Assembly (NCBI GenBank): GCA_036407035.1
Contig: DASXAA010000107.1
Coordinates: 8,639-72,638 of the forward strand
Length of the DNA stretch: 64,000 bases
Direction of reading: 5' to 3'
DNA from: JACVRW01 sp036407035
Lineage (GTDB): Bacteria > Actinomycetota > Thermoleophilia > Solirubrobacterales > Thermoleophilaceae
Part shown: piece by piece, positions 1 to 8,827 of the stretch
Layout: every line of letters starts with the position of its first letter
Numbering within the stretch: the stretch's first letter is position 1
Made by a program: the position numbers and the translations under genes
The notes under the pieces: model-generated
What the model was told of the DNA's origin: nothing
Database searches by the model: none
Seen by the model: only the letters and a program-made list of their open reading frames with translations

Positions 1-407
1 GCCTGCCGAGCGACACGTTCGTCACCGCCTTCCTGGCGGTGCTCTCGCCCGACAGCCTGCGCTACTGCAACGCGGGGCACCAGATGCCGCTGCTCGTGTC
101 GCGGACGGGCACGTCGCCGCTGCTCGGTCACGGGCTGCCGCTCGGGATCGACCCGGAGCCCGGCTACGGCGAGAGCGAGCTGCTCCTGAACGACGGCGAC
201 CTCGTGTTCGCGTTCACGGACGGGCTCATCGAGGCGCGCCGCGCCGGGGAGATGTACGGGCTCGACCGTCTCGCGCGGCTGGTGGACGGCTGGTCGCGGA
301 TGCTCTCGCCGGAGGCGCTCGTGCGCGCGGTGCACGAGGAGGTCGCCGGATGGGCCGACGGGCTGAGCGACGACGCCGTCGCGCTCGCGCTCAGGCGCCA
401 CGCGTGA
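1..407 (+). CDS. SpoIIE-type PP2C phosphatase, C-terminal part (5' end outside window)
   Basis: The frame is open from the left edge (codons from base 3) and ends at the TGA at 405-407. The visible part reads like the C-terminal half of a SpoIIE/RsbU PP2C phosphatase domain: the FVTAFLAVL strand, then a YCNAGHQMPLL strand, then FAFTDGLIEARR, which carries the metal-binding Asp of the TDG motif, and near the end SDDAVALALR, the usual closing strand. Family members dephosphorylate anti-sigma-factor antagonists (STAS proteins), often under control of N-terminal sensor domains; any such domain here is out of view. A STAS protein gene lies at 57907, but no link between the two can be shown. purM follows after about 20 bp. 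Confidence 0.85.
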   Translation, partial: LPSDTFVTAFLAVLSPDSLRYCNAGHQMPLLVSRTGTSPLLGHGLPLGIDPEPGYGESELLLNDGDLVFAFTDGLIEARRAGEMYGLDRLARLVDGWSRMLSPEALVRAVHEEVAGWADGLSDDAVALALRRHA

Positions 408-427
408 CCGCCGTGGCATCCGCTTGA

Positions 428-1498
428 ATGGCCGTCATGGGTGCCTACGCGCGCGCGGGCGTGGACCAGTCGCGGTCGGGGACCGCCGTGTCGGCGCTCG
501 TCGAGGTGCTGCGCGGCATCGACACCGGCCGCGACAGCCGCGCCGCGCTCGAGTCGGGCCACTACGCGAACGTACTGCGGATCGGCGAGGACCTCGGGCT
601 CGCCCTGTCCTGCGACGGCGTCGGCACGAAGATCATCGTCGCCGAGCAGCTCGGGCGGCTCGACACGATCGGCATCGATTGCGTCGCGATGAACGTGAAC
701 GACGTGATCTGCGTCGGCGCCGACCCGATCGCGCTGCTCGACTACATCGCCGTCGAGGAGGCCGACCCGGCGGCGCTCGAGCGGATCGCCGTCGGGCTGC
801 GCCGCGGCGCCGAGGAGGCGGGCGTCGAGATCCCCGGCGGGGAGCTGGCGGTCCTGCCGGAGCTGATTCGCGGGCACCCGTCGCCGTCCGGGTTCGACCT
901 GCTCGGGTTCTGCGTCGGCCTCGTGCCGCTCGACGAGATCGTCACCGGCGGGCGGGTCGAGCCGGGCGACGCGCTGATCGGGATCCCCTCCAGCGGGATC
1001 CACTCGAACGGGCTGACGCTCGCAAGGCGCGCGCTGCCGGACCTCGCGGAGGCGCCCGAGGCGCTCGGCGGAGCGACCATCGGCGACGCGCTGCTCGAGC
1101 CGACGACCGTCTACGTGCGCGCCGTGCGCGAGCTGCTCGCGTCGGACGTGGACGTGCGCGGGCTCGCCCACATCACCGGCGACGGCTTCCTGAACCTGCT
1201 GCGGCTGGAGGGCGCGGTGGGCTACGCGATCGACTCCCCGCTGCCGGTGCCGCCGGTGTTCGAGCTGATCGCCGAGGGCGGCGACGTGGACCCGGCGGAG
1301 CTGTACGAGGTCTTCAACATGGGCTGCGGATTCTGCTGCGTGGTGCCCGTGGGCGACGCCGCCGCGGCGGTCGAGCTGCTGTCGCGGCGCCACCCCGGCA
1401 CCGCGGTGATCGGCCGGGCGACGACCGCGATCGGGGTGGTGGAGCTGCCCCGCCAGGGCCTGATCGGACGCCGCGGCGAAGGGTTCAGGAGCGGCTAA
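428..1498 (+). CDS. purM: Phosphoribosylformylglycinamidine cyclo-ligase (AIR synthetase)
   Basis: 356 residues, the usual PurM length. It would convert FGAM to AIR with ATP in purine synthesis, in the cytosol. The N-terminal half has CDGVGTK (about residues 62-68) and NVNDVICVGADPI (about 89-101), the ATP/metal-binding loops of the PurM fold. The C-terminal half has PSSGIHSNGLTLARR and HITGDGFLNL. ATG at 428 and ATG at 437 are both possible; 437 gives MGAYARAGVD, closer to the family N-terminus, and neither has a good ribosome site. The gene stands apart from other pur genes, between a phosphatase gene and a convergent DsbA-like gene. Confidence 0.9.
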   Translation: MAVMGAYARAGVDQSRSGTAVSALVEVLRGIDTGRDSRAALESGHYANVLRIGEDLGLALSCDGVGTKIIVAEQLGRLDTIGIDCVAMNVNDVICVGADPIALLDYIAVEEADPAALERIAVGLRRGAEEAGVEIPGGELAVLPELIRGHPSPSGFDLLGFCVGLVPLDEIVTGGRVEPGDALIGIPSSGIHSNGLTLARRALPDLAEAPEALGGATIGDALLEPTTVYVRAVRELLASDVDVRGLAHITGDGFLNLLRLEGAVGYAIDSPLPVPPVFELIAEGGDVDPAELYEVFNMGCGFCCVVPVGDAAAAVELLSRRHPGTAVIGRATTAIGVVELPRQGLIGRRGEGFRSG

Positions 1499-1644
1499 GC
1501 CGCGGCCTCGCCGGCTTCCAAGCGTCCGACCCAGCTGTTGCACCGCAACACCCAAGCAGGACACTTGCCGGGCAATCCGGGCCGGCCACCCTTTATTGCC
1601 GTAGTTCGATAGGCAGCACCGCGGCGGCGGCGGATTCACAGCCG

Positions 1645-2520
1645 CTAGGCCCCCTCCCACAGCATCCCCGTCAGCACCCGCACCGGCCTCACGCGCCACT
1701 CGGCCGCCAGCCGCCACAGCTCCGCCGGCGCACGCGGGCCCGGCAGGTCGCAAACGGCCTCCACCTCCACCGTCGCCATGCGACCAAAGCGGCCGAGCGC
1801 CTCGAGCACGCCCGGCCGCGGCTCGTCGGCGGGGCGCGCACCCGCCGCCACGGCGGCCTCGCGCCACGCGTCGTACTCCAGGCTGCCGAACACCCAACGG
1901 GCCTCGCCGCCCGTCCCCTCGAACCGGACCGACGGGAACACGAGCCGCTCGCCCCCCTGGCCCCGCTTGGCGCCGCCCGCGGCGCGCGCCTCCTCGGGCA
2001 CCGAGCGCGTGGCCTCGAGGTCCGCCCCGAACGCCTCCACGATCGCGTGCGACTCCAGGTCGATCCGGAAGCGCTGCACGTCGAGGCCGGCCGCGCGCGC
2101 CTCCTCGACCAGCGCCTCCGCCGTGTCGAGCTTGCGCCTGAAGCAGAGCAGCCCCTCCCGCACCGCGCGCAGGTAGCGCTCCGCCGCCTCCGGCCCCTGC
2201 TCCTGCGCCGCCTTTACGGCCATGCAGGCCGGGTATGTCGAGCGGATGGGGCTCTCCGTCCACAGCCGCGGGTCGATCGGCATGCCAGATCGCGCGGCCC
2301 GGTCCAGCCAGTGCAGCAGCAGCGTCTCGTAGGTTCGGCCCGCGACGATGCCGGCGTCGGCATCGCCATAGTCCTGCGTGTAGTCGCGCGCGAGGCCTCC
2401 CATCACGTAGGTGATCGAGAGGTCGGCGCCGAACTCCACCGTGAGCCTCCGCAGCAGTGGCTCAGCCGCCCATGAAGCGGAACAGGCAGGATCGGTGTAG
2501 TACCTGACCCGTGCAGGCAT
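1645..2520 (-). CDS. DsbA-family (thioredoxin-fold) protein
   Basis: 291 residues from the ATG at 2520; a TTG at 2532 adds four residues. The N-terminus MPARVRYYTDPACSASWAAEP matches the TDPxCxWSWxxEP opening of the DsbA/FrnE/SpxH-like thioredoxin-fold group. The usual CxxC or CxWS redox site is reduced to Cys-Ser-Ala-Ser (Cys13), so only one of the two redox cysteines is present. There is no signal peptide, so it is probably cytosolic. In related proteins this fold serves as a disulfide oxidoreductase, isomerase or ClpXP adaptor; which applies here cannot be decided. It is divergent from the kinase gene at 2538, with 17 bp between starts. Confidence 0.7.
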   Translation of the reverse strand: MPARVRYYTDPACSASWAAEPLLRRLTVEFGADLSITYVMGGLARDYTQDYGDADAGIVAGRTYETLLLHWLDRAARSGMPIDPRLWTESPIRSTYPACMAVKAAQEQGPEAAERYLRAVREGLLCFRRKLDTAEALVEEARAAGLDVQRFRIDLESHAIVEAFGADLEATRSVPEEARAAGGAKRGQGGERLVFPSVRFEGTGGEARWVFGSLEYDAWREAAVAAGARPADEPRPGVLEALGRFGRMATVEVEAVCDLPGPRAPAELWRLAAEWRVRPVRVLTGMLWEGA

Positions 2521-2537
2521 ACGAGAGCGCAAAATAG

Positions 2538-4025
2538 ATGACGGTGATCGGCACCCTGATCGGCGCGCGGTTCCGGCTCGACGAGAAGATCGGCTCGGGC
2601 GGGATGTCGACCGTGTACCGCGCCTTCGACCCCACGCTCGAGCGCTGGGTCGCGATCAAGATGATGCACCGGGACATCTCGACCGATCCCGACCAGCTCG
2701 AGCGTTTCCGGCGCGAGGCGCGCGCGGTCGCCCAGCTGAACCACCCGAACGTCGTAACGGTCATCGACGCCGGCGAGGACGAGGGCACGCCGTTCATCGT
2801 GTTCGAGTTCGTCGAGGGCGAGACCCTGAAGGAGCGCATCAAGCGCATGGGCCGGCTGCCCGTGACCGAGGCGGTCGCGTACGCCACCGAGATCGGACGT
2901 GCGCTCTCGTGCGCCCACTCGCACCGCCTCGTCCACCGCGACGTGAAGCCGCAGAACGTGCTGATCGACCTGGACGGCCGCGCCAAGGTCACCGACTTCG
3001 GCATCGCCCGCTCGCTCGAGATGCAGGGGCTGACCGCGACCGGCCGCGTGCTCGGCACGACCGACTACGTCTCGCCCGAGCAGGCGCTCGGCCACGACGT
3101 GACCGAGCAGTCAGACATCTACTCGCTCGGGGTCGTCCTCTACGAGATGCTCACCGGGGAGGTGCCGTTCCAGGCCGACACCCAGGTCGCCGTCGCCATG
3201 AAGCACGTGCGCGACCCGCTCCCGGACGTGCAGGTGCGCCGGCCCGAGATCTCCGCCGCGCTCGCCTCGATCGTCGAGCGCGCGACCGCCAAGGAGACCC
3301 AGAACCGCTACGCGACGGTCGACGACATGGTCCACGACCTCGAGGAGGTGCTCGGGATCGAGGCCGCGCGCAGCGGCCAGGCCACCGGCGAGGCCACCAC
3401 CGTCCTGCGCAGCCTCCCCGGCGACACCGCCGACTTCGCCCCAGAGCGCCTGCGCCACCCGAAGCGCGTGTTCGCGCTCAGCGTGCTCGCTCTGGCGATC
3501 GTCGCGGGCGTGATCGCCTACTTCGTCGGGTTCCGCACGGAGAAGGGGCCCGGCACGCCGATCACGCCGCCGAGCCGCCCCGGCCTCACGAACGTGAAGC
3601 TGAGCTCCGACGCCGCCACCGACTACGACCCCGAGGGCGACGGCACGGAGTCGGAGGACGCGACCCAGAACGTCATCGACGGCAGCCTCACGACATATTG
3701 GGACACGGAGACCTACCAGGGCGGCTTCGCCGGCTCGAACAAGTCGGGCGTCGGCCTGTACCTCGACACGGGCGACCCCGTATCGGCGCGCGAGCTCGCC
3801 CTCGTCACGTCCACCCCGGGGTTCAACGTGAAGGTCTACGCGTCGAACACCGTGCCCGACAAGCTGGCGCGCTGGACCGCGGTCAGCGGCAACACCAAGG
3901 TGAAGGAGAAGCAGCGCATCCCACTCGACACGGCGGGTCAGAAGTTCCGCTACTACCTCGTCTGGATCACGACGCTGCCGCCGGACAACAAGGCCAAGAT
4001 CCAGGAGCTCGGCCTGAAGAAGTGA
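2538..4025 (+). CDS. Receptor-type Ser/Thr protein kinase with extracellular discoidin-like domain
   Basis: 495 residues. The kinase domain spans about 12-275: glycine loop GSGGMSTVY, Lys41 of AIKMM, catalytic HRDVKPQN (Asp135), DFG at 153-155 and activation-segment end GTTDYVSPEQ. A proline-poor linker leads to one membrane span (about 310-331). A roughly 155-residue outside domain follows, with NVIDGSLTTYWDTETY and later strands resembling an F5/8 type C (discoidin) beta-sandwich. That suggests sugar or wall binding instead of the PASTA-type muropeptide sensing used by the neighbouring kinase. It ends one base before the end of the convergent pknB-like gene. Family assignment is firm; the ligand is unknown. 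Confidence 0.88.
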   Translation: MTVIGTLIGARFRLDEKIGSGGMSTVYRAFDPTLERWVAIKMMHRDISTDPDQLERFRREARAVAQLNHPNVVTVIDAGEDEGTPFIVFEFVEGETLKERIKRMGRLPVTEAVAYATEIGRALSCAHSHRLVHRDVKPQNVLIDLDGRAKVTDFGIARSLEMQGLTATGRVLGTTDYVSPEQALGHDVTEQSDIYSLGVVLYEMLTGEVPFQADTQVAVAMKHVRDPLPDVQVRRPEISAALASIVERATAKETQNRYATVDDMVHDLEEVLGIEAARSGQATGEATTVLRSLPGDTADFAPERLRHPKRVFALSVLALAIVAGVIAYFVGFRTEKGPGTPITPPSRPGLTNVKLSSDAATDYDPEGDGTESEDATQNVIDGSLTTYWDTETYQGGFAGSNKSGVGLYLDTGDPVSARELALVTSTPGFNVKVYASNTVPDKLARWTAVSGNTKVKEKQRIPLDTAGQKFRYYLVWITTLPPDNKAKIQELGLKK

Positions 4026-4026
4026 G

Positions 4027-5934
4027 TCAGGGCGTCGTCTCTGTCTGAGTCGGCGGCTGGTTCGGCTCGAGCGTGTCCTGGCGCTCGAGCCTGCCGACGA
4101 CGATCACCACGGGGCGGCCCTTCTCCAGCTCCGTGCCGGCGCCCGGGCGCTGCTCGATCACCACGCCGTCCTGGGCGGGGTCGGTCACGGTCCGCTCGCG
4201 CGGGAGCGGCTCGAGGCCGGAGTCGCTCAGCTGCCGGCTCGCGTCGCGCGCCTTGAGCCCGACCACGTCGGGCGCCACCACCTTCGGGATACCGGTCGAG
4301 ACCGTGATGGTCACCGTCTCGCCCTTGTCGACGCGTGCGCCGCCGGCCGGGTCCTGCGACACGACGTCGCCCTCCGGCTCCTCCTCCGACTCCTGCTCCC
4401 GGACCGAGACGCGGAGTCCGGCGGACTCGAGCTGCTGCTCGGCCGAGTCCTGGGACAGCCCGGTCACGTCCGGGACCGCGACCTGCTCCGGGCCCGAGCT
4501 GATGAACAGCGTGATGCGCGTGCCGCGGATGACCTCGGTCCCGGCGCGCGGGACGGTTCGGAGGGCGATCCCGTCGGCAACGCTGTCCGACGGAAGCGTG
4601 TCCGTGCTCACCTTCAGGTCCGCCTGGCGCAACTCGCGCACGGCCTGCCGCTCCGGCAGCTTCGCCACCGTCGGCACGTTCACGGTCCCGGGGCCGTTCG
4701 ACACCTCGAGCGTGACCGTGGACCCCTTGTCGGCCTCGCTGCCCGCGTCCGGGTCCTGGTCGAGCACCTCGTCGATGTCGCGGTCGCTCCGCACGCGGCT
4801 CTCCGCCACCTCGAACCCGTCCCGCTCGAGGATCGCGCGCGCCTGCACGAGCTGCTTGCCGACCACCCGCGGTATCTCCACCTTGTCCTCCGCGAGCAGC
4901 CCGCTCAGCGCGAGGAACGCGAGCAGCCCTGCCAGCAGCAGGGTCAGGATCCCGAGCGTGAACCACGGCCAGCGCCTGCGGCGCCGCTCGCGCGGCGCGG
5001 CCGCGGGCGGTGGCGGCTCCGGCGGGTAGCCGTCGGCGGGCGCCTCGACCGGGGCCGCGACCGGCGTGAAGATCGCGGTGTCCTGGCCCGCGCCGTCGCC
5101 GGACTCGATGTTCACCTGCGCCGCCTCGAGGGCGGCCGCGAACTCCTCGGCCGACTGCCAGCGCCGCGCCGGGTCCTTCGCGAGCGCCGCCATCACGACC
5201 GACTCGAGCGCGGGGTTCACGTCCGGGCGGAACTGCGACAGCGGCGGCGGCTGCTCCGAGAGGTGCTTGAGGGCCACCGACACCGCGCTCTCGCCCTCGA
5301 ACGGCAGGCGACCGGCGAGCATCTCGTAGAGCATCACGCCGATCGAGTAGAGGTCGGATGCCGCCGTGACGGCGTGGCCTTGCGCCTGCTCGGGCGACAG
5401 GTACTGCGCCGTCCCCATGATCGAGCCGGTCTCCGTCATCTCCGAGGCGCCCGCGCGGGCGATGCCGAAGTCGGTGACCTTCGCCTGCCCGGCGTCGTCG
5501 ACGATCACGTTGTGCGGCTTGAAGTCCCGGTGGATCACGCCGTGACGGTGCGCGAACCCGGCCGCCCGCAGGATCTGCACGCCCAGCGCGATCACCTGCA
5601 CCTGCGGCAGCGGCGCCTCCTGCTCCACGATCTGCTTGAGGCTCCGCCCCTGCAGGTGCTCCATCGCGATGTAGTAGGTGCCCTCGTGCTCGCCGCGGTC
5701 GTAGACGCCCACGACGTTGGGGTGCTGGAGCCCCGCGGCGGCCTTGGCCTCGCGGCGGAACCGCTCCACGAACTCCTGGTCCTGCGCGAAGCGCCGGTGG
5801 AGCACCTTCAGCGCGACCTCGCGTCCGAGGTGCGTGTCCTCGGCGCAGTACACGTCCGCCATGCCGCCGGACCCGAGGCGTCTGACGATGCGGTAGCGCC
5901 CGTCCACCAGCGTGTTGGCGGCTACCTCGGTCAT
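4027..5934 (-). CDS. pknB: PASTA-domain Ser/Thr protein kinase, PknB-like
   Basis: 635 residues from ATG 5934. The frame runs further upstream, but the extra residues are junk-like and inside pbpA. The kinase domain covers about 14-280 (GSGGMADVY, Lys43, HRDFKPHN with Asp137, DFG 155-157, GTAQYLSPEQ). A basic stretch and one membrane span near 340-370 precede four PASTA repeats, each opening with a V-P-x-V-x-G-type strand. In actinobacteria PknB phosphorylates division and wall-synthesis proteins and its PASTA domains sense peptidoglycan fragments. The ATG overlaps the pbpA stop by 4 bp (ATGA), making this the last gene of the rodA-pbpA-pknB operon. Confidence 0.93.
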   Translation of the reverse strand: MTEVAANTLVDGRYRIVRRLGSGGMADVYCAEDTHLGREVALKVLHRRFAQDQEFVERFRREAKAAAGLQHPNVVGVYDRGEHEGTYYIAMEHLQGRSLKQIVEQEAPLPQVQVIALGVQILRAAGFAHRHGVIHRDFKPHNVIVDDAGQAKVTDFGIARAGASEMTETGSIMGTAQYLSPEQAQGHAVTAASDLYSIGVMLYEMLAGRLPFEGESAVSVALKHLSEQPPPLSQFRPDVNPALESVVMAALAKDPARRWQSAEEFAAALEAAQVNIESGDGAGQDTAIFTPVAAPVEAPADGYPPEPPPPAAAPRERRRRRWPWFTLGILTLLLAGLLAFLALSGLLAEDKVEIPRVVGKQLVQARAILERDGFEVAESRVRSDRDIDEVLDQDPDAGSEADKGSTVTLEVSNGPGTVNVPTVAKLPERQAVRELRQADLKVSTDTLPSDSVADGIALRTVPRAGTEVIRGTRITLFISSGPEQVAVPDVTGLSQDSAEQQLESAGLRVSVREQESEEEPEGDVVSQDPAGGARVDKGETVTITVSTGIPKVVAPDVVGLKARDASRQLSDSGLEPLPRERTVTDPAQDGVVIEQRPGAGTELEKGRPVVIVVGRLERQDTLEPNQPPTQTETTP

Positions 5935-7382
5935 CCGTTCCTCAGGAGCACCTCGAGCACCTGTTTCGCGATCGGCGCAGCCACGGTACCGCCCTCGCCG
6001 GTGCTGTGCTCGACGGTGACGGCGATCGCCACGCGCGGGTTCTCGACCGGCGCGAACGCGATGAACCACGGCTGGGTGAGCTCGGCGTTGACGCCGACCT
6101 CCGCGGTGCCCGTCTTGCCGGCGACGTTCACTCCCTCGAGCGCCGCGGCGGTGCCGGTTCCCTCCTCCACCACCCGGCTCATCATGGCGGCCAGCTCCTT
6201 CGCCGTGCTCGGTTTGACCACCTCGTTCTGCACGTCCGGCTTGACGCGCTCCTTGACCCGCCCGTCCTTGCGCACCACGCGGTCTGTCAGCTGCGGCTTC
6301 ATGAGCGTGCCGTCGTTCGCGATCGCCGCAGCCACCTCTGCCATCTGGATCGGGGTGGCGAGGATCTGGCCCTCCGCGCCGCCCTGCCCGATCGCCACGC
6401 GCCCGACGTCAAACCCGCCGCCCCCGCCGACCAGCTTCCCGTCTGCGTTGCGCACGCCGCTCGCCACCATCTGGTCGTCCGGGTAGTCCAGCTTCGGGTC
6501 CTCGAAGAACCCGAAGCGGTGCATGTACTCCACGAGCGTCCTGCGGCCGACCTTCTCGCCGACCTGCGCGAAGACCGTGTTGACGGAGTGCGTGAGCGCG
6601 TCGGTGAGCGAGATCGGCCCGAAGTCCTCGCCGCCGAAGTTCGACAGCGGCGTGCCGCTGACGACCCGCGGCGACGAGCCGTCGATGATCGAGTCGGGCG
6701 TGACGAGCCCCGAGTCGAGCGCCGCCGCCGCGGTCACCACCTTGAACGTCGAGCCGGGCGGGTACAGCTCCTGCGTCGTGCGGTTGAGCAGCGGCTTGTT
6801 CGGGTCGCGGTTGAGCTGCGAGAAGCGCTCCGGGACGGCGTTCGGGTCGTACGGCGGGTTCGACGCCATCACGCGCACCTTGCCCGTCCGCGGCTCGATC
6901 GCGACCACGCCGCCCTTCTGCCCGCCGAGCGCCTGGAAGGCGGTCCGCTGCGCGTCGGCGTCGAGGTTCGTCACGACGTCGAGCCCCTCCGTCGTCCGGT
7001 TCTCGAGGTCCGAGAGGATCGACTCGAACTCGTCCTCCTTGCCGGCGAGATCGTCGTTGCGCGACTGCTCGAGGCCGCGCCGACCGTTGCGGATGAACGA
7101 GTAGCCGACGGGGTGGCCGAACAGGTCCCCGGTCGGGTAGACGCGCGTGAAGATGCGGTTCTGCCCGTGGCCGATCGGCCGGTTGCGCGCCAGCAGCGTC
7201 CTGCCGTCGCGCGCGTAGATGAGCCCGCGCGGGATCTTCTGCTCCTCGATCAGGGGCCGCCGGTTGGCCGTCTCGTCCTCGAGGCTCTTCGCCTCGAAGA
7301 CCGTCCAGCGCGAGGTGAACACGATCAGGAGGCCGAACAGGACCACGGCGAGGCCGAACAGCTGCGAGATCTGCCTGTTCAA
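5931..7382 (-). CDS. pbpA: Class B penicillin-binding protein (transpeptidase), PbpA-like
   Basis: About 483 residues. One N-terminal membrane anchor (GLAVVLFGLLIVF) precedes a dimerisation region and a transpeptidase domain. Active-site motifs are STFK (PPGSTFKVV), SVN (HSVNTVFAQ) and KTGTAE. It would cross-link peptidoglycan outside the membrane together with the SEDS polymerase encoded just upstream. The start is taken as TTG 7382, whose last two bases begin the TGA of the upstream SEDS gene (TTGA overlap). The open frame continues far upstream but there it is only the shadow of the SEDS gene. Confidence 0.9.
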   Translation of the reverse strand: MNRQISQLFGLAVVLFGLLIVFTSRWTVFEAKSLEDETANRRPLIEEQKIPRGLIYARDGRTLLARNRPIGHGQNRIFTRVYPTGDLFGHPVGYSFIRNGRRGLEQSRNDDLAGKEDEFESILSDLENRTTEGLDVVTNLDADAQRTAFQALGGQKGGVVAIEPRTGKVRVMASNPPYDPNAVPERFSQLNRDPNKPLLNRTTQELYPPGSTFKVVTAAAALDSGLVTPDSIIDGSSPRVVSGTPLSNFGGEDFGPISLTDALTHSVNTVFAQVGEKVGRRTLVEYMHRFGFFEDPKLDYPDDQMVASGVRNADGKLVGGGGGFDVGRVAIGQGGAEGQILATPIQMAEVAAAIANDGTLMKPQLTDRVVRKDGRVKERVKPDVQNEVVKPSTAKELAAMMSRVVEEGTGTAAALEGVNVAGKTGTAEVGVNAELTQPWFIAFAPVENPRVAIAVTVEHSTGEGGTVAAPIAKQVLEVLLRNG

Positions 7383-8827
7383 ACGAGCCCTCCGCGGCGC
7401 GCGCGCTCGCCGCGCGCGTGGTCGGACACGATCAGGAGCAGGGCCAGCAGCACCATGTTCGCGACGATCGAGCTGCCGCCGTACGACACGAACGGCAGCG
7501 TCACGCCGGTGAGCGGGATGACCTTGGTGACGCCGCCGACGATCACGAACACCTGCAGCGCCAGCACCGCGGTGAGGCCGGTGGCGAGCAGCTTCGAGAA
7601 GCCGTCGTTGGCGATCATCGCGACCTTGAACCCGCGCGCGGTGAACAGCATGTAGATCAGAATCAGCCCGGCCGCGCCGAACAGTCCGAGCTCGTTGGTG
7701 ATCAGCGCGTAGATCAGGTCCGTGTGCGGGGCGGGCAGGATCGTGCCGCCGCCCGGCAGGTCGAGCAGCGCCTGCCCGAAGCCCTGGCCGAACAGCCCGC
7801 CGTCGGCCTGCGCGAACAGCGACTGCGCGATCTGGTAGCTGCCGCCCTGCTGCTCGAGCAGGCTCGGCCTGAACGGGTGCAGCCACGTCTCCACTCGCAG
7901 GTGCACGTGCGCGGTGTGGTTGGCGAAGAACACCGCGCCGGCCAGGAACATCGTCGAGCCGACTCCGATCAGCGACAGGCGCCCCGTGGCCACGTAGAGC
8001 AGCGCCAGGAAGCCGCCGAAGAACATCAGCGAGCTGCCGAGGTCGCGGATCACGATCAGCATCAGCATCGAGACGCCCCACACGAGCAAGAGCGGGCCGA
8101 AGTGCTTCGGCGACGGCCGCTCCCGCAGCACGGCCACGAGCGACGCGACGAACGCGATCAGCAGGACGATCTCGGCCGTGCCGAGGTCGAGCACCAGGAT
8201 CAGCAGCAGCGTGAGCACGGCGGGCAGCCCATAGAGCAGGAGCTGCCGCTGGAACGGCAGCGGCGCGAGCCGCGGCCGCACGAGCAGATCGCCCGTCTCG
8301 CGCAGGTAGCTCGCAAGGAAGATGATGATCCCGAGCTTGGCGAACTCGGCGGGCTGGAACTGGACCGAGCCGGCCTTGATCGCCAGGTAGGCGCCGTTGA
8401 CCGGCGCGCCGATCCCGGGCAGCCGCGGCATCACGAGCAGGGCGATCGACGCCAGCGCGATCGTGTAGCGGTAGCGCTCGAGCACGTGGTGGTCGCGGAT
8501 CAGCGCGATCGTGGCGCAGAAGAACGCGAGCCCGCCGACGAACCACTGCGCCTGCTTGCGCGCCAGCTCGGGGTCGATCCGGTAGATCTCGACGAGGCCG
8601 ATGGCGGCCAGCAGCGCGGCCAGCGGGAACATGTACGGGTCGGCCTCCGGCAGGCGCGCGCGGATGAACAGGTGGCCGAGCACGCAGAGGCCGAGGAAGA
8701 ACGCGCCGTAGGTCAGCGTCGCGTCGCTGATGTCCTCGGTGCGCGTGATCAGCACCGCGGCGAAGCCGGCGCTCACGAGCAGTGACACGGGCAGTAGCCC
8801 GAAGAGCTCCCGGGTGCGGGCGGACAT
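7379..8827 (-). CDS. rodA: SEDS-family peptidoglycan glycosyltransferase (RodA/FtsW)
   Basis: 482 residues from ATG 8827, whose A is shared with the pstP stop codon (TGATG). It has about ten hydrophobic spans with the SEDS pattern, including FFGGFLALLYVATG, the polar loop with GSYQIAQSLFAQADGGLFGQGFGQ, and a C-terminal PFVSYGGSSIVANM, the conserved SEDS signature. SEDS proteins polymerise lipid II with a class B PBP, here encoded immediately downstream. Gene order matches the rodA-pbpA pair of mycobacteria. RodA rather than FtsW is inferred from this context. Confidence 0.92.
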   Translation of the reverse strand: MSARTRELFGLLPVSLLVSAGFAAVLITRTEDISDATLTYGAFFLGLCVLGHLFIRARLPEADPYMFPLAALLAAIGLVEIYRIDPELARKQAQWFVGGLAFFCATIALIRDHHVLERYRYTIALASIALLVMPRLPGIGAPVNGAYLAIKAGSVQFQPAEFAKLGIIIFLASYLRETGDLLVRPRLAPLPFQRQLLLYGLPAVLTLLLILVLDLGTAEIVLLIAFVASLVAVLRERPSPKHFGPLLLVWGVSMLMLIVIRDLGSSLMFFGGFLALLYVATGRLSLIGVGSTMFLAGAVFFANHTAHVHLRVETWLHPFRPSLLEQQGGSYQIAQSLFAQADGGLFGQGFGQALLDLPGGGTILPAPHTDLIYALITNELGLFGAAGLILIYMLFTARGFKVAMIANDGFSKLLATGLTAVLALQVFVIVGGVTKVIPLTGVTLPFVSYGGSSIVANMVLLALLLIVSDHARGERARRGGLV

